NCBI RefSeq assembly: GCF_036711975.1
Contig: NC_091971.1
Location: 2,797,501 to 2,861,500, forward strand
DNA length: 64,000 nt
Reading direction: 5' to 3'
DNA from: Onthophagus taurus
Taxonomy: Eukaryota; Arthropoda; Insecta; Coleoptera; Scarabaeidae
A program made the position numbers and the translations under genes. Each line of letters starts with the position of its first letter. Within the stretch, counting starts at the first letter, position 1. The notes under the pieces were generated by a model. The model saw only the letters and a list, made by a program, of their open reading frames with translations, was not told the DNA's origin and ran no database searches. Of this stretch, positions 1-13,100 are shown one piece after another.

Positions 1-120
1 AACCATTTGCAGATGTTAAGCTGAGTGAATCTTCCTGCAGAGCTCTTTAATTTCCTTTTAAATGATCTTGAATAATAATAATTTTAAATAATTAATTATA
101 TTTTTCGTTTTTATTTTTAG

Positions 121-869
<749 letters not shown>

Positions 870-1960
870 TTAATCTAATGAGAAAGATAAACTGAGAAAA
901 ACATTAAGTTAGAAAAAAAAATGGTTGTATTTATTAATTTTAATTTAAACCCAAGACATTTTGAATTAATTCAGTTAATGTTATGATTTTTATTCTAAAA
1001 ATATAATTGTGTTTTGATTGTAACCCAGCGGTTGTAATTTGCTTCATCACAAAGGTGAACATCGCGAAAACAACACAAAACAACAATCGTTCTTATTAAA
1101 AACCAAATCTTTTGTTTCCCCATTTATTCCATGAGAAAATTCTCACAGAGTTCCGCTGGTTTTAAAAACGATGGAAGTGGTTATAAAACGCACTTCGGCA
1201 AACTCTGTTTTTCTTGAATGACCATGGGAAGCTTGGGAAATTTCCCATACTTATTCAAGATGATGGAGAAGAAAAGAAAAGCTTTTTAAACTTGTTATTT
1301 TAGAAATAACAAGGTTTCCCATCAAGTCACTTTATCAAAAATTTTATAAAATTACAATCAATGATCTTATTGATTACTAAAACATTATTTTTATAAATAA
1401 GTCATTAAAATATACACTTTTTAATTTTTAATTAATTATTAATCGAATAGAAAGAATTAAAACCAAAGTTTAAACTTAAAAAAGAAGAAATTATTTACGT
1501 ACATAAATACGTGTATTTAGCTTTATTATTATTCTATTATAACACGAATAGTTTTTAGTAGATATTGCAAGAATCTCCCGAAAAATATTTAAGAAATCAA
1601 AGTATATCTTGTAAAAATATTACGTTTAGATTCGATTTTGCGTACTGTGTATTATACGTTTATATTATAAGTAGAGTTTTGTAAAAGCGAAACATGAACA
1701 ACGAATCTGTGTATTCTTTTTATCGGTTAGAAATCTTGTAAATATGTAGTTAGTGTTCGACCTTTTTCCTCTAACTGTTTTTAAACGAAAAAAATGTGTA
1801 CGTAAATTTTCTTATAAATATACACTTGCACCTGTAACAAGACATGACATATCTGTAAATTTCTCTAGATCTGATTTTGTAGAAATATACAATAACAAAT
1901 ACAGAATTATATTTAAAATTAATTGGCTTTTTTATTTATTATATCCTTTAAATAAACAAC
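870..1960 (+). other. Su(H) 3' UTR and downstream AT-rich DNA
   Basis: No coding signal. The stretch after the Su(H) stop is AT-rich and has several polyadenylation-like AATAAA words, including one near 1950 just before the satellite begins. The true cleavage site cannot be fixed from sequence; the transcript could also run into the array, because each satellite unit carries its own AATAAAG. Confidence 0.5.
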
Positions 1961-4900
1961 TTTGATTGTTAGATATGAAATAAAATTTAAAAAAATCGTA
2001 ACTTAAAAACGAATTGGAATATCGCCATGAAATAAAGAACATTTTAAAGCAAATTTAATCAAGATTTAATATACCAAAAATAATTCTTTATATTCCATAA
2101 ACATCGTTGTTATGATTTTTTAAATCCAACTCTGCTTTTTTGATTGTTTAGATATGAAATATAAATTTAAAAAAATCGTATCTCAAAAACGAATTGAGAT
2201 ATCATTATGAAATAAAGAACATTTTAAAGCAAATTTAATCAAGATTTAATATACCAAAAATAATTTCTTATTTTCCATAAACATCGTTGTTATGATTTTT
2301 TAAACCCAACTCTGCTTTTTTATTGTTATAGATATGAAATATAAACTTAAAACAATCGTATCTCAAAAACGAATTAAGATATCATCATGAAATAAAGAAC
2401 ATTTTCAAGCAAATTTAATCAAGATTTAATATACCAAAAATAATTTCTTATTTATCATAAACATCGTTGTTATGATTTTTTAAACCCAACTCTGCATTTT
2501 TTATTGTTATAGACATGAAATAAAATTTAAAAAAATCGTATCTCAAAAACGAATAGGAATATCATCATGAAATAAAGAACATTTTAAAGCAAATTTAATC
2601 AAGATTTAATACACCAAAAATAATTTCTTATTTTCCATAAACATCGTAGTTATGATTTTTTAAACCCAACTCTGCATTTTTTATTGTTATAGATATGAAA
2701 TATAAATTTAAAAAAATCGTATCTCAAAAACGAATTGACATATCATTATGAAATAAAGAACATTTTAAAGCAAATTTAATCAAGATTTAATATACCAAAA
2801 ATAATTTCTTATTTTCCATAAACATCGTTGTTATGATTTTTTAAACCTAACTCTGCTTTTTTGATTGTTTAGATATGAAATATAAATTTAAAAAAATCGT
2901 ATCTCAAGAACGAATTAAGATATCGCCATGAAATAAAGAACATTTTAAAGCAAATTTAATCAAGATTTAATATACCAAAAATAATTTCTTATTTTCCATA
3001 AACATCGTAGTTATGATTTTTTAAACCCAACACTGCATTTTTTATTGTTATAGATATGAAATATAAATTTAAAAAAATCGTATCTCAAGAACAAATTGAG
3101 ATATCGCCATGAAATAAAGAACATTTTAAAGCAAATTTAATCAAGATTTAATATACCAAAAATAATTTCTTATTTTCCATAAATATCGTTGTTATGATTT
3201 TTTAAACCCAACTCTGCTTTTTTTGAATTGGTATAGATATGAAATATATTAATTTTAAAAGTCGTATTTCAAGAACGAATTGAGATATAATCATGAAATA
3301 AAGAACATTTTAAAGCAAATTTAATCAAGATTTAATATACCAAAAATAATTTCTTATTTTCCATAAACATCGTTGTTATGATTTTTTAAACCCAACTCTG
3401 CTTTTTTGATTGTTTAGATATGAAACATAAATTTAAAAACATCGTATCTCAAAAACGAATTGAGATATCATCATGAAATAAAGAACATTTTAAAGCAAAT
3501 TTAATCAAGATTTAATATACCAAAAATAATTTCTTATTTTCCATAAACATCGTTGTTATGATTTTTTAAACCCAACTCTGCTTTTTTGATTGTTATAGAT
3601 ATGAAATATAAATTTAAAAAAATCGTATCTCAAAAACGAATTGAGATATCATCATGAAATAAAAAACATTTTAAAGCAAATTTAATCAAGATTTAATATA
3701 CCAAAAATAATTTCTTATTTATCATAAACATCGTTGTTATGATTTTTTAAACCTAACTCTGCTTTTTTTGAATTGTTATAGATATGAAATATATTAATTT
3801 TAAAAGTCGTATTTCAAGAACGAATTGAGATATCGCCATGAAATAAAGAATATTTTAAAGCAAATTTAATCAAGATTTAATATACCAAAAATAATTTCTT
3901 ATTTTCCATAAACATCGTTGTTATGATTTTTTAAACCCAACCCTGCTTTTTTGATTGTTTAAATATGAAATATAAATTTAAAAAAAACTTATCTCAAAAA
4001 CGAATTGAGATATCATTATGAAATAAAGAACATTTTAAAGCAAATTTAATCAAGATTTGATATACCAAAAATAATTTCTTATTTTCCATAAACATCGTTG
4101 TTATGATTTTTTAAACCCAACCCTGCTTTTTTGATTGTTTAGATATGAAATATAAATTTGAAAAAATCGTATCTCAAGAACGAATTAAGATATCGTCATG
4201 AAATAAAGAACATTTTAAAGCAAATTTAATCAAGATTTAATATACCAAAAATAATTTCTTATTTTCCATAAACATCGTTGTTATGATTTTTTAAACCCAA
4301 CCCTGCTTTTTTGATTGTTTATATATGAAATATAAATTTAAAACAATCGTATCTCAAAAACGAATTAAGATATCATCATGAAATAAAGAACATTTTAAAG
4401 CAAATTTAATCAAGATTTAATATACCAAAAATAATTTCTTATTTATCATAAACATCGTTGTTATGATTTTTTAAACCTAACTCTGCTTTTTTTGAATTGT
4501 TATAGATATGAAATATATTAATTTTAAAAGTCGTATTTCAAGAACGAATTGAGATATCGCCATGAAATAAAGAACATTTTAAAGCAAATTTAATCAAGAT
4601 TTAATATACCAAAAATAATTTCTTATTTTCCATAAACATCGTTGTTATGATTTTTTAAACCCAACTCTGCTTTTTTGATTGTTTAGATATGAAATATAAA
4701 TTTAAAAAAATCGTATCTCAAGAACGAATTGAGATATCGCCATGAAATAAAGAACATTTTAAAGCAAATTTAATCAAGATTTAATATGCCAAAAATAATT
4801 TCTTATTTTCCATAAACATCGTTGTTATGATTTTTTAAACCCAACTCTGCTTTTTTGATTGTTTAGATATGAAACATAAATTTAAAAACATCGTATCTCA

Positions 4901-6055
4901 AGAACGAATTGAGATATCGCCATGAAATAAAGAACATTTTAAAGCAAATTTAATCAAGACTTAATATGCCAAAAATAATTTCTTATTTTCCATAAACATC
5001 GTTGTTATGATTTTTTAAACCCAACCCTGCTTTTTTGATTGTTTAGATATGAAATATAAATTTAAAAAAATCGTATCTCAAGAACGAATTGAGATATCGC
5101 CATGAAATAAAGAACATTTTAAAGCAAATTTAATCAAGATTTAATATACCAAAAATAATTTCTTATTTATCATAAACATCGTTGTTATGATTTTTTAAAC
5201 CTAACTCTGCTTTTTTTGAATTGTTATAGATATGAAATATATTAATTTTAAAAGTCGTATTTCAAGAACGAATTGAGATATCGCCATGAAATAAAGAACA
5301 TTTTAAAGCAAATTTAATCAAGATTTAATATACCAAAAATAATTTCTTATTTTGCATAAACATCGTTGTTATGATTTTTTAAACCCAACTCTGCATTTTT
5401 TATTGTTAAGATATGAAATATAAATTTAAAAAAATCTTATCTCATAAACGAATTGAGATATCATTATTAAATAAAGAACATTTTAAAGCAAATTTAATCA
5501 AGATTTAATATAGCAAAAATAATTTCTTATTTTCCATAAACATCGTAGTTATGATTTTTTAAACCCAACACTGCATTTTTTATTGTTATAGATATGAAAT
5601 ATAAATTTAAAAAAATCGTATCTCAAAAACGAATTGAGATATCGCCATGAAATAAAGAACATTTTAAAGCAAATTTAATCAAGATTTAATATGCCAAAAA
5701 TAATTTCTTATTTTCCATAAACATCGTTGTTATGATTTTTTAAACCCAACCCTGCTTTTTTGATTGTTTAGATATGAAATATAAATTTAAAAAAAACTTA
5801 TCTCAAAAACGAATTGAGATATCATTATGAAATAAAGAACATTTTAAAGCAAATTTAATCAAGATTTGATATACCAAAAATAATTTCTTATTTTCCATAA
5901 ACATCGTTGTTATGATTTTTTAAACCTAACTCTGCTTTTTTGAGTGTTTAGATATGAAATATAAATTTAAAAACATCGTGTCTCAAAAACGAATTGAGAT
6001 ATCGCCATGAAATAAAAAACATTTTAAAGCAAATTTGATGAAGATTTAATAATCC
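1960..6055. repeat. AT-rich ~181 bp satellite array, about 22 copies
   Basis: Head-to-tail repeat with a period of 179-182 bp. A landmark inside each unit is AAGAACATTTTAAAGCAAAT, seen near 2036, 2216, 2396, 2576, 2757 and so on up to about 6020. Copies differ mostly by single substitutions and small indels. A distinct variant unit (GAATTGTTATAG before the AATATATTAATTTTAAAAG segment) has its GAATTG at 3225, 3770, 4494 and 5218. The last two intervals are exactly 724 bp, so part of the array is organised in four-unit higher-order blocks. The array starts just after the Su(H) 3' UTR and stops about 70 bp before the first 7SL gene. No ORF survives. Confidence 0.95.
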
Positions 6056-6123
6056 TTCTACTAAATTTTTAATCATTTAGCCTACATTTTTTGTTAGGAA
6101 TATTATAAATACTGTTTTCATTC
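6053..6123 (+). promoter_or_regulatory. Candidate Pol III upstream promoter of 7SL copy 1
   Basis: About 66 bp directly upstream of the 7SL start is shared with the second 7SL copy (7977-8042), although the DNA further out is unrelated. The block holds a conserved TTAATCATTTRGCCTACATT, a likely PSEA-type element about 60 bp upstream, and an AT-rich TATTATAAATA word about 25 bp upstream. Conservation of only this block between two otherwise diverged flanks suggests function. The name PSEA is inferred from position, not from a matched consensus. Confidence 0.55.
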
Positions 6124-6426
6124 GACTGGGAGCGTGGCGCACTCCTGTAATCCAGCTACTTGGAAGTCGGGTTCAGTGGATGGTTTGAGGTTGGGAGTCC
6201 TGGTACGGAATTCGATTTGCGTCGACCGGGTGTCCCGGCTAAGCTCGGCGTCGATATGGGGCACCTGGAGGAGTCCGGGAGCCCCAGGTCGGCCAAGGAG
6301 GGGTGTACCGGGCCAGGGGGGAAACTCAGCAGCCAAAAATCCCCGCGTCGTGCAGTAGCGGGATCGCGCCTGGGAGTGAACGATCCTTAACAGCCCAACC
6401 AATAAAGCTAGACCTGGATCTTTTTT
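6124..6426 (+). ncRNA. 7SL (signal recognition particle) RNA, copy 1
   Basis: Full-length SRP RNA of about 297 nt, the scaffold that carries the SRP proteins and pauses secretory translation. The Alu domain is visible at the 5' end (GTGGCGCACTCCTGTAATCC, then AGCTACTTGGAAGTCGGG). The central part CGGGTGTCCCGGCTAAGCTCGGCGTC-like block follows. The S domain has the very conserved AAGGAGGGGTGTACCGGGCC, a GGGGGAAACTCAGCAG helix-8 loop region, and AGTAGCGGGATCGCGCCTG. Transcription would stop in the T6 run at 6421-6426. It has both Alu and S domains and no poly-A tail or target duplication, so it is a gene copy and not a 7SL-derived SINE. It differs from copy 2 at three positions. Confidence 0.96.
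6421..6426 (+). terminator. Pol III T6 terminator of 7SL copy 1
   Basis: Six T residues immediately follow the last conserved 7SL bases (GACCTGGATC), the usual RNA polymerase III stop. Confidence 0.8.
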
Positions 6427-7976
6427 ATTCACAAAGTCTACAAGCAAAGCTCTAAACAATCATATAAGTATTTTTTTGATAATTTTTCAAATTGTTTTAG
6501 AATAATAGGACTCAAATAACTTTGACATTTTTTAATTTCAATTTCCTTACACACGAAATGAATCATAAACAAGACTTTTATAATCAAGAAACAATTAGAA
6601 GAGTTTAAGAACCATAAAATTGTGTATGTTTCGGCTTTATTTAGTAATTTTAGATAGCTTCTAAAACCAAGTATATTAAGTTAAAGTTTATAAATCACCT
6701 GTTTGCTTTTGACATTTTAAAATGTTACCTATATTTCGATCTATCTCCGTACTTTTCCTTATGCGATTGATATTATGTTAAAACAAAGCTGCCCAGCGCA
6801 TTGGAATGTCCCAGCAGGAATTGACCAAGCTAGGTCAAGCCATGACCAGAATACGTTGGTTTTTACTTAAATAAGCCGAGGTCGCTTGCAGCTGAGGCCA
6901 TGTGATTGATATAATGTTAAAATAAAGCTGCCCATCGCATTACAACGTTTCAGCAAGAATTAATTTCCGTTAAATCAAGACCAGAAAATGGCCGAGTTTT
7001 ATAGCTGTCAAGAATCGATTAATAGTAAAGATTGACACAATTAAAGCTGAGAACATCTGAGAGCTTCTAAATCTGGGTTGCAGTGATTTGGAAGTCGAAT
7101 GTTAAGGCTTGGGTGACAGATTCTTTTTTGAGGACTTGTTTAGTCACCACTTCATACTTGAAGTCGAACATACCAGGTCCTCTTCCTGTTACTCTAATTA
7201 ATTTCAACCCATGTGTTAGTTACCCATCTGATAGCTGTGCTTTTACACCCGAATACTTACTTACCTTCAACTGATGGATCAAGGAGTTATTAAAATTACT
7301 GGACGAGCCGATGAGTTACGCATCTACATGAAGCTAACAAAACAACGTGTTATTTGTTAAAGACTTTTGGGAGCAATTCAATATTTTACATGCAGCGGGA
7401 GTTATTGGACAATTTTCAAATTAAGTTTCTCAAAAAACTTTAAATGGTATCTAGGAAAAACTATGTTCTTTTTTTCTTAATCACTGAAGATCATGGAAAA
7501 TCATCGTCAGATCCTCATCAAAATGATAAGAGAAGTAGCCCATCTTGGCAAGCAAAAAAATTTAGAGGTGCATAATGATTGTGTTCAAAAACTACTGGAA
7601 TCACATAGTCAAGAGTTGACGTTTGATAGGCGTTTAGAAAATACCACGTTGATATACTTGTAAAAATTCCTTTTCATGTTTCTGCGTGAATATTTTTTGC
7701 TTCATAAGATGTTTTGTGTATCTAGATAGAATAAAAGGTTATTTAATGAATGCAAAATGACCAGTTTTTGTGAAAACGTGCTTATTAGCAGATCATATTC
7801 CAAAGAACCACTCTCCGAAAATATCAACAGCAGTCAAGATTATAGAAAGAAGCATGCAAGGAGCTGTTTTAACTGATTCTTTGTTATGTCTCTATATGTA
7901 TATAAAATAGATACTACGAGTTACTTTTTAATGGCTAAAGTGGGTTTGATGAGACCACAAAGTTCTTAGATATATA
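6427..7976. repeat. 7SL spacer with a degenerate ~138 bp tandem duplication
   Basis: No gene is visible in this stretch. Within it, about 6768-6905 and 6906-7010 are imperfect tandem copies sharing ATTGATATWATGTTAAAA and AAAGCTGCCCA followed by CGCATT. The rest shows nothing recognisable; scattered short ORFs have no family resemblance. Confidence 0.6.
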
Positions 7977-8042
7977 TGTATAATTTTTTAATCATTTGGC
8001 CTACATTTTTTGTTAGGAATATTCTAAACACTGTTTTAATTC
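7977..8042 (+). promoter_or_regulatory. Candidate Pol III upstream promoter of 7SL copy 2
   Basis: Same conserved block as in front of copy 1, with a few substitutions: TTTAGCC becomes TTTGGCC, and the TATTATAAATA word becomes TATTCTAAACA. The weaker TATA-like word could make this copy less active or change its start, which is inference. Confidence 0.5.
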
Positions 8043-8345
8043 GACTGGGAGCGTGGCGTACTCCTGTAATCCAGCTACTTGGAAGTCGGGTTCAGTGGAT
8101 GGTTTGAGGTTGGGAGTCCTGGTACGGAATTCGATTCGCGTCGACCGGGTGTCCCGGCTAAGCTCGGCGTCGATATGGGGCACCTGGAGGAGTCCGGGAG
8201 CCCCAGGTCGGCCAAGGAGGGGTGTACCGGGCCAGGGGGGAAACTCAGCAGCCAAAAATCCCCGCGTCGTGCAGTAGCGGGATCGCGCCTGGGAGTGAAC
8301 GATCCGTAACAGCCCAACCAATAAAGCTAGACCTGGATCTTTTTT
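8043..8345 (+). ncRNA. 7SL (signal recognition particle) RNA, copy 2
   Basis: Second complete SRP RNA gene in the same orientation, 1919 bp downstream of copy 1 and of equal length. The three differences are C to T in the GTGGCGCACTCC part of the Alu domain, T to C in GATTTGCGTCG, and T to G in GATCCTTAAC. All conserved S-domain blocks are intact, and a T6 run at 8340-8345 ends the gene. Near-identity with diverged spacers points to recent duplication or continuing gene conversion. Confidence 0.96.
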
Positions 8346-9911
8346 GTTAACGAAATCTTCTATTAAACTTTTTAACATTCACTTATGTATTTAATTCAAA
8401 ATTTTTTAATTAAATATCAAAATGATACTGTAAAGAAATACTTTTTAATGAAATTCATTCGAACTTCCGTGAGACTTTATAAAATACAATTACACTCCCC
8501 TTTTACAATGGACGACCGAGCCGAGGAGTAAACTTGTAATTATAATATCCTTCTATTATACCACGCACCACAAAAGGCGGAGATTACTCGCGTCGGTGCG
8601 GAAGTGCTCCAGATTTTCACATGCTTATATTTCGTATTCTTAAAGAAGTCTTCATTTAAAACTAACATAAGTAAAAGAATCGTTTCCTCTCTTTTCACAC
8701 GGTGTTAATGCCTGGGTCAAATCTCGGCAAGAAATCGCAGCTTTGTGGGAATTTTTCTCTTGTACGCGTGTGTAGTAAAAAAGACAATCGTCCGGCGTCA
8801 TTTTTAATAATTAGTCCTCCTACTGTATATTAATAAGGGGGTCCTCATTCCCATGGCCCCCACGTTAAAGGCACACGGAGAAGTTGCGAGCGCGTTGCTC
8901 GTCATCGGATTGGCGGTATGCGAGAAGAGGAAATAATAACCAGATCATTAAGTGTGGGAACCGAATCTTTCTCTTTCTTGGGATCTCATTCGAATTCTAT
9001 CATTTTAAAGCGATTCGTTTATTTATACAGTTTGTTTTCTTGTAATCTTGTACATAATTTCGATTTATTTCCTTTTCTTAAGTTTTTTTTTATTGATATT
9101 TCTATTAAAGCTGAAATTGATGGGGTTTTAGCACCTAATTAATGATTTATGGGAAATTAATTCAAAATTTATTGATTTAGGAATAATGATTAGGTTGGAT
9201 TAATTTTTAATTCAAATATTTAAGAACAACATTTTTAAAATAATTTATATTAATAAAGACGATTTACATTTTGCGAAATTTAATAATAGACATTTTTTTA
9301 TGATTAAAAGTTCTAGAAAAATATTCAATAAATTTTTCTTTATTGGACGGATTTCAAGAATGTATTTAGAATTTTCACAAAATTGAGAAAAAAATAACAA
9401 ATTTAATAATAACAATTAAAAAAGAAAAATTAATCTCAGATACATATTTTTTTTTTGATAAATGAGCTACAAAATATGATGTAATAAAATAGAAGAAGAT
9501 TCACTCACACCAGATATGCTTACTTTCTTTATAATAAGATAAAAGCGTAGATTCAACAATTTTTTTAAATAAAATATGCTAATATTTGAGAATTCTATGT
9601 GTAGGCTACAAATACCACAACAAAAATAAAACCACGAAGAATAATTAGAATTAATTTTTTTCTTTTTAGTATCAACTCAGATCGAATAATAAATAAAGAA
9701 TGCAAAAAAGAAATCAAATCTTCGATATTATAACTATTTACAATTTCTATACGTATTTTATTTTATCATATAAAAGCTCCTTTTAAAAAATATATTTTTT
9801 TCACTTAAACACCATTTACAATAATCATTAATGTAATTCGAAGATAAATTGTTAAAAATAACACCTTGTTTTCTCCTTGTTAACTCTCATTTTAGGTAAG
9901 TTTAATTTTTT
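8346..9911. other. Intergenic DNA, including the myosin VIIa 3' UTR on the - strand
   Basis: Lies between 7SL copy 2 and the stop codon of myosin VIIa. It is AT-rich, with one more GC-balanced patch at about 8480-8920. I see no coding exon. The side adjoining 9912 must hold the myosin VIIa 3' UTR on the - strand, but its end is not defined by sequence alone. Confidence 0.5.
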
Positions 9912-10121
9912 TTAGGATTTTATACGAATACTTCTTTGTTTATTCATATTTGTGAGCATCAATGATATATACGAAGTAAGCAGATCATCCATTTTGTACC
10001 CCAACGACGTCTCGCAGAGCAATTTCGATCCTCTCACTAAATTTCCTATTGTCATATGGAAATATGTATTACCAGAAGACCAATTTGATATTCTTGTGAA
10101 AGGATGTGTTACAAGTATATC
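9912..10121 (-). CDS. ck: Myosin VIIa last coding exon
   Basis: Encodes [20 protein letters not shown] and onward to [18 protein letters not shown], ending in TAA. This C-terminal block is nearly invariant in the family. The exon is separated from exon 9 by the intron that holds the palindrome array. Acceptor TTACAG at 10122-10127. Confidence 0.96.
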   Translation of the reverse strand, partial: DILVTHPFTRISNWSSGNTYFHMTIGNLVRGSKLLCETSLGYKMDDLLTSYISLMLTNMNKQRSIRIKS

Positions 10122-13100
10122 CTGTAACAAAAAAAAATTTTTTAAATTCCCACAATATTTTAATAATAACGATGGAAGAAAATCTAATTGTTTAAAGTAA
10201 CTATTGTTTGCACTTGAACTTCCTGTTATTATACTTGAATAATTAGTAGAGGTAATTAAGGTAATTACGTGATTCAGGAAAGAAATATTACAGTAAAATC
10301 GATATAATGGACTTAGTTTGTTAAACACGGGGTATTCCCCGATGTATAAATCATGTTAATTATTATTGAGCGCTAGATTATTGTATATTTAATATTATTG
10401 AACTAAAAGTAGAACTAACACTAAACCTAGAACTAGAAACATTCGAGTTTAGATGTACGTCTCTGACAACGGCTAAAACCGAATGTTACTAGTTCTAGAT
10501 CTAGTGTTAGTTTTGGTGCTAGAACTAAAACTAGAACTAACACTAGGCCTAGAACTAGAAATAATCGGGTTTAGCCGTGCGTCTGAAGACGCACGGCTAA
10601 ACCCAAAACTTTCTAGTTCAAGGTCTAGTGTTAGTTCTAGTTTTAATTGCGATTTAGCACTAGGTAGTTGTATATTTTTATTGAACTAACACTAGACCTA
10701 GAACTAGAAACATTCGGGTTAAGCCGCAAGTCTCTCAAGACGGCTAAACCCGAATGATTCTAGTTCTAGGTTTAGTGTTAGTTCTAGTAACAGTGCTAGT
10801 GCAAAACTAGAACTAACACTAGACCTAGCACTAGAAACATTCGGGTTTAGCCGTCTTAAGAGGCGTATGGCTAAACCTGAATGTTTCTAGTTATAGGTCT
10901 AGTGCTAGTTTTGATGCCAGAACTAAAACTAGAACTGACACTAGACCTAGAACTAGAAACATTCGGGTTAAGCCGCAAGTCTCTCAAGACGGCTAAACCC
11001 GAATGATTCTAGTTCTAGGTTTAGTGTTAGTTCTAGTAACAGTGCTAGTGCAAAACTAGAACTAACACTAGACCTAGCACTAGAAACATTCAGGTTTAGC
11101 CATACGCCTCTTAAGACGGCTAAACCCGAATGTTTCTAGTTATAGGTCTAGTGCTAGTTTTGATGCCAGAACTAAAACTAGAACTGACACTAGACCTAGA
11201 ACTAGAAACATTCGGGTTAAGCCGCAAGTCTCTCAAGACGGCTAAACCCGAATGATTCTAGTTCTAGGTCTAGTGTTAGTTCTAGTAACAGTGTTAGTGC
11301 AAAACTAGAACCAACACTAGACCTATAACTAGAAACATTCGGGTTTAGCCGTCTTAAGAGGCGTATGGCTAAACCTGAATGTTTCTAGTTATAGGTCTAG
11401 TGTTAGTTTTGATGCTAGAACTAAAACTAGAACTAACACTAGACCTAGAACTAGAAACATTCGGGTTAAGCCGCACTTCTCCCAAGACGGTTAAACCCGA
11501 ATGATTCTAGTTCTAGGTCTACTGGTAATTCTAATAACAGTGTTAGTGCAAAACTAGAACCAACACTAGACCTAGAACTAGAAACATTCGGGTTTAACCG
11601 TCTTAAGAAGCGTATGGCTAAACCTGAATGTTTCTAGTTATAGGTTTAGTGTTAGTTTTGATGCCAGAACTAAAACTAGAACTGACACTAGACCTAGAAC
11701 TAGAAACATTCGGGTTAAGCCGCAAGTCTCTCAAGACGGCTAAACCCGAATGATTCTAGTTTTAGGTCTAGTGTTAGTTTTGATGCTAGAACTGAAACTA
11801 GAACTAACACTAGACCTAGAACTAGAAACATTCTAGTTCTAGGTCTAGTGTTAGTTCTAGTTTTAATTGTGATTCAGCACTATTTTGTTGTATATTTTTA
11901 TTGAACTAACACTAGAACACTCGAACTAGAACTAGAAATATTCGGATTTAGCCGTCTTAAGAGATGTGTGTCTAAACCCCAATGTTTCTAGCTCAAGCTC
12001 TAGTGTTAGTTCTAATAGCAATCTTAATTCTAACTATAGTTGTTATTTAGCGTTAGATTCTTGTATATTGTTCATTGAACCTAAGTAACCACGTATTAAT
12101 CCGTTATATCGAGATTTTATTATAAATTAAAAAACAAACCTTGCTAACAGGATGAATCAAACTAACTCCATGCTTATTAATAGCAATCAATAACATTTCG
12201 GGATAATTCGGATCTGTGGTCTGTTTAACCTCAAAGAAAGCCGACCCAAACGTGGGCCATCTATAAATGATCTTCAAAAAAGTTATTTTAGCATCTTCTG
12301 GACTCATCCCTGCATCCGTGTTATAAGATGCAACAATCCCACGTTTCCAATCATTAGCATTTTGGATTTTAATCAAATCAGATGGAATTATATCACGCAA
12401 CATTTGGCTAAAAAATAAAAAAAAAACATCAAGATTAACTCAAGACAAAAAAAAAATTTATTATTATTACGGTATTGCTTGTAATTCTTGTTTACTTTCG
12501 CCAAATCGAACTCGATAAACCAAAGCGGCTAATTTAGCGGCTTCTTCTTTAGTACACTTATGGTAACCTCTAATCAATTTAGGTAATTCTTGATGAAAAT
12601 GGAAAATAAGATCTGCGTTTCTATCCTTTCCAGGAACAGTGTTGGTCCATAACTTTTTCATAAAAAATACTTGATAAGAAAATTGTGGGGTAATCCCATC
12701 ACGAGTTGGTCGCGCCTTTCTAATCCAATCCGTTAAATGTCTCACGAAATCAAAGAAAAAGTCCCCTTCCGGTACTGAAATAACTTTATCAGCGATTTTC
12801 ACGAATAAACTAAAACCTTCGCTTGAACGCAAACTCAATCTTTGACTAATATTTTGGCAAAAATCTTTTGCTCTGGTGCTTGAATCGACTTCGAACGCTT
12901 CATCTGTGTCATCGGGGAAATAGACTTTGTGAAAGATTTGGGTGGTTTTGTGTTGGATTGCTTCGACTTCAACTTGGTGAGGGGGATATTTTCTTTGCCC
13001 GTTTCTTAAAGTTTTTTGGAGACGTTGTAAAGAATCCTGAGAAATCGGATGACGACGAGTCCTCAAGAACAAAGTTAACTCCTTCAACAAACTTTGCGAA

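Noticed and set aside
1753-1965. 70-codon open frame downstream of Su(H)
   Set aside because: Low-complexity AT-rich 3' UTR sequence with a GTG start and no family resemblance.
1960-6055. CRISPR-like regular repeats
   Set aside because: Units are contiguous ~181 bp satellite monomers with no unique spacers, in a eukaryotic genome.
6118-6459. Open frames on both strands over the 7SL genes (also 8013-8378)
   Set aside because: They overlap a highly structured, GC-rich RNA gene exactly; similarity between the copies follows from the RNA duplication.
6124-8345. Alu-like SINEs derived from 7SL
   Set aside because: Both copies have the complete S domain, a shared upstream block and Pol III terminators, and lack an A-tail and target duplications.
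10483-10689. Open frame rich in Leu-Glu-Leu repeats, with relatives at 60796-60999 and 61117-61320
   Set aside because: It is only the translation of the TAGTTCTAG-type palindrome arms; it has no stable start and changes with repeat copy.
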